Positions 63,224 through 64,000 of a stretch of 64,000 nucleotides of DNA are shown here, in pieces. Both the position numbers and the translations under genes were made by a program. Below the pieces are notes generated by a model. It was given only the letters and a program-made list of their open reading frames with translations, made no database searches and was not told the origin of the DNA. How positions within the stretch are numbered: position 1 is the first letter of the stretch; each line of letters begins with the position of its first letter. Source of the DNA: Kluyvera sp046569695 (GTDB taxonomy: Bacteria > Pseudomonadota > Gammaproteobacteria > Enterobacterales > Enterobacteriaceae). Where the stretch lies: contig NZ_JBKHUI010000004.1 of NCBI RefSeq assembly GCF_046569695.1, positions 1 through 64,000 on the forward strand, given 5' to 3'.

Positions 63224-63445
63224 ATGGAAATGGGTACTGTTAAGTGGTTCAACAATGCTAAAGGGTTCGGTTTTATTTGCCCGGAAGGCGGTGGCGAGGA
63301 CATCTTCGCCCATTACTCCACCATCCAGATGGATGGGTACAGAACGTTAAAAGCCGGGCAATCCGTCCAGTTTGATGTCCACGAGGGGCCGAAAGGTAAT
63401 CATGCCAGCGTGATTATCCCTCTGGAAGCAGAAACAGCCGCCTAG
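63224..63445 (+). CDS. cspD: Cold-shock-like protein CspD
   Basis: A 73-aa cold-shock-domain protein (E. coli 74) with RNP1 GFGFI and RNP2 IFAHY motifs. E. coli CspD is a stationary-phase inhibitor of replication, not cold-induced. It has the extended C-terminus that distinguishes CspD from CspA. It diverges from clpS. Confidence 0.95.
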   Translation: MEMGTVKWFNNAKGFGFICPEGGGEDIFAHYSTIQMDGYRTLKAGQSVQFDVHEGPKGNHASVIIPLEAETAA

Positions 63446-63475
63446 TTACTGCCCCATTGTGTACATCCCGCTGTC

Positions 63476-63508
63476 AAAATGCCAGTCCTTCTGACTGGCA
63501 TTTTTTCA
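63476..63508. terminator. Bidirectional terminator between cspD and macB
   Basis: The stem AAAATGCCAGTC/GACTGGCATTTT with a 6-base loop and T-runs lies between convergent cspD and macB. Confidence 0.85.
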
Positions 63509-63520
63509 TTTATTTTGCGC

Positions 63521-64000
63521 TTATTCCCGCGCTAGCGCATCGACCGGATCGAGCCTTGCCGCGTTGCGCGCGGGTAGCCAACCAAACAGCACGCCGGTCA
63601 GCGTCGAGCAGATAAATGCCGTCAACAGCGCCAGCGGCGAGAAGCCAATTTCCCACCCTGGCAGCACCAGTTGTAAGAGCAGCGCAATCATCATTGAAAG
63701 CGCCACGCCGATCGCGCCACCGACAAGGCAGACCAGAATCGCCTCTATCAGGAACTGCTGCAGCACGTTGCTCGCCCGCGCCCCAACCGCCATACGAATG
63801 CCGATTTCCCGGGTACGCTCCGTCACCGACACCAACATAATGTTCATCACGCCAATGCCGCCCACTACTAGCGAAATCACCGCCACCAGCGTTAAGAACA
63901 GCTGTAATGTATGTGTGGTGCGTTCCGCCGTTTTCAAGACGCTGTCCATGTTCCAGACGAAGAAATCTTTTTTACCGTGCCGCAGGTTTAACAGCCGGGT
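63521..64000 (-). CDS. macB: Macrolide export ABC transporter MacB, C-terminal part
   Basis: The last 159 codons of macB, cut by the window edge at 64000, where the frame remains open. The segment covers the end of the periplasmic domain and the final three FtsX-like transmembrane helices, ending PVDALARE. MacB couples with MacA and TolC to export macrolides and enterotoxin. The ATP-binding domain lies outside the window. Confidence 0.95.
   Translation of the reverse strand, partial: TRLLNLRHGKKDFFVWNMDSVLKTAERTTHTLQLFLTLVAVISLVVGGIGVMNIMLVSVTERTREIGIRMAVGARASNVLQQFLIEAILVCLVGGAIGVALSMMIALLLQLVLPGWEIGFSPLALLTAFICSTLTGVLFGWLPARNAARLDPVDALARE

Noticed and set aside
63521..63949. A separate 142-codon gene starting at 63949
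   Set aside because: The frame remains open beyond that ATG to the window edge and the upstream residues match MacB, so it is the end of macB.

Overview
This window is chromosomal DNA from a gamma-proteobacterium of the family Enterobacteriaceae. It is collinear with the Escherichia coli K-12 block running from ycbL to macB, in reversed orientation. Most proteins match the E. coli products closely enough for confident naming, including start sites and lengths. The divergence (for example MukB 1482 aa and LdtD 594 aa, against 1486 and 615 in E. coli), a 10-unit repeat in FtsK and a distinctive REP family suggest a relative such as Citrobacter, Enterobacter, Klebsiella or an allied genus rather than Escherichia itself. 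The genus cannot be fixed from the sequence alone. I see no insertion sequence, prophage, CRISPR array, tRNA or rRNA gene.

Layout. (1) 1-3500: gloC(ycbL), mepK and ldtD, for methylglyoxal detoxification and 3-3 peptidoglycan crosslinks. (2) 3554-10796: cmoM-mukF-mukE-mukB, overlapping genes for tRNA wobble modification and the MukBEF condensin. (3) 10921-20029: elyC, ycbJ, kdsB-ycaR-ycaQ, lpxK-msbA and comEC, an envelope/LPS group (CMP-Kdo synthesis, lipid A 4'-kinase, lipid A flippase) with a DNA glycosylase. (4) 20200-25790: ihfB, rpsA, cmk, aroA and serC; E. coli ycaL is absent between aroA and cmk. (5) 25953-33078: ycaP, ycaO, focA-pflB and pflA, the anaerobic pyruvate-formate module with an FNR box. 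(6) 33177-37914: an accessory segment replacing E. coli ycaK-ycaN. It holds an RpiR-type regulator, an ascorbate-type PTS (IIB, IIC, IIA) and a transketolase split into two subunits. (7) 37956-44976: ycaM, ycaD and dmsABC, with recognisable FNR and ModE sites. (8) 45176-53318: serS, rarA, lolA, ftsK (LexA box) and lrp. (9) 53869-63445: trxB, cydDC, aat, infA, a small His-rich exported protein, clpA-clpS and cspD. The serW tRNA that separates infA and clpA in E. coli is not found. (10) 63521-64000: the 3' end of macB, cut by the window edge.

Functional themes. Anaerobic life is represented by focA/pflB/pflA, dmsABC and cydDC. The N-degron pathway is clustered: Aat adds Leu/Phe, ClpS recognises it and ClpAP degrades the target. 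Chromosome dynamics are covered by MukBEF, FtsK, IHF-beta, Lrp and RarA. The least ordinary locus is the PTS/split-transketolase operon. It has no kinase, isomerase or aldolase, so the imported sugar phosphate is probably used directly by the transketolase; the substrate is unknown.
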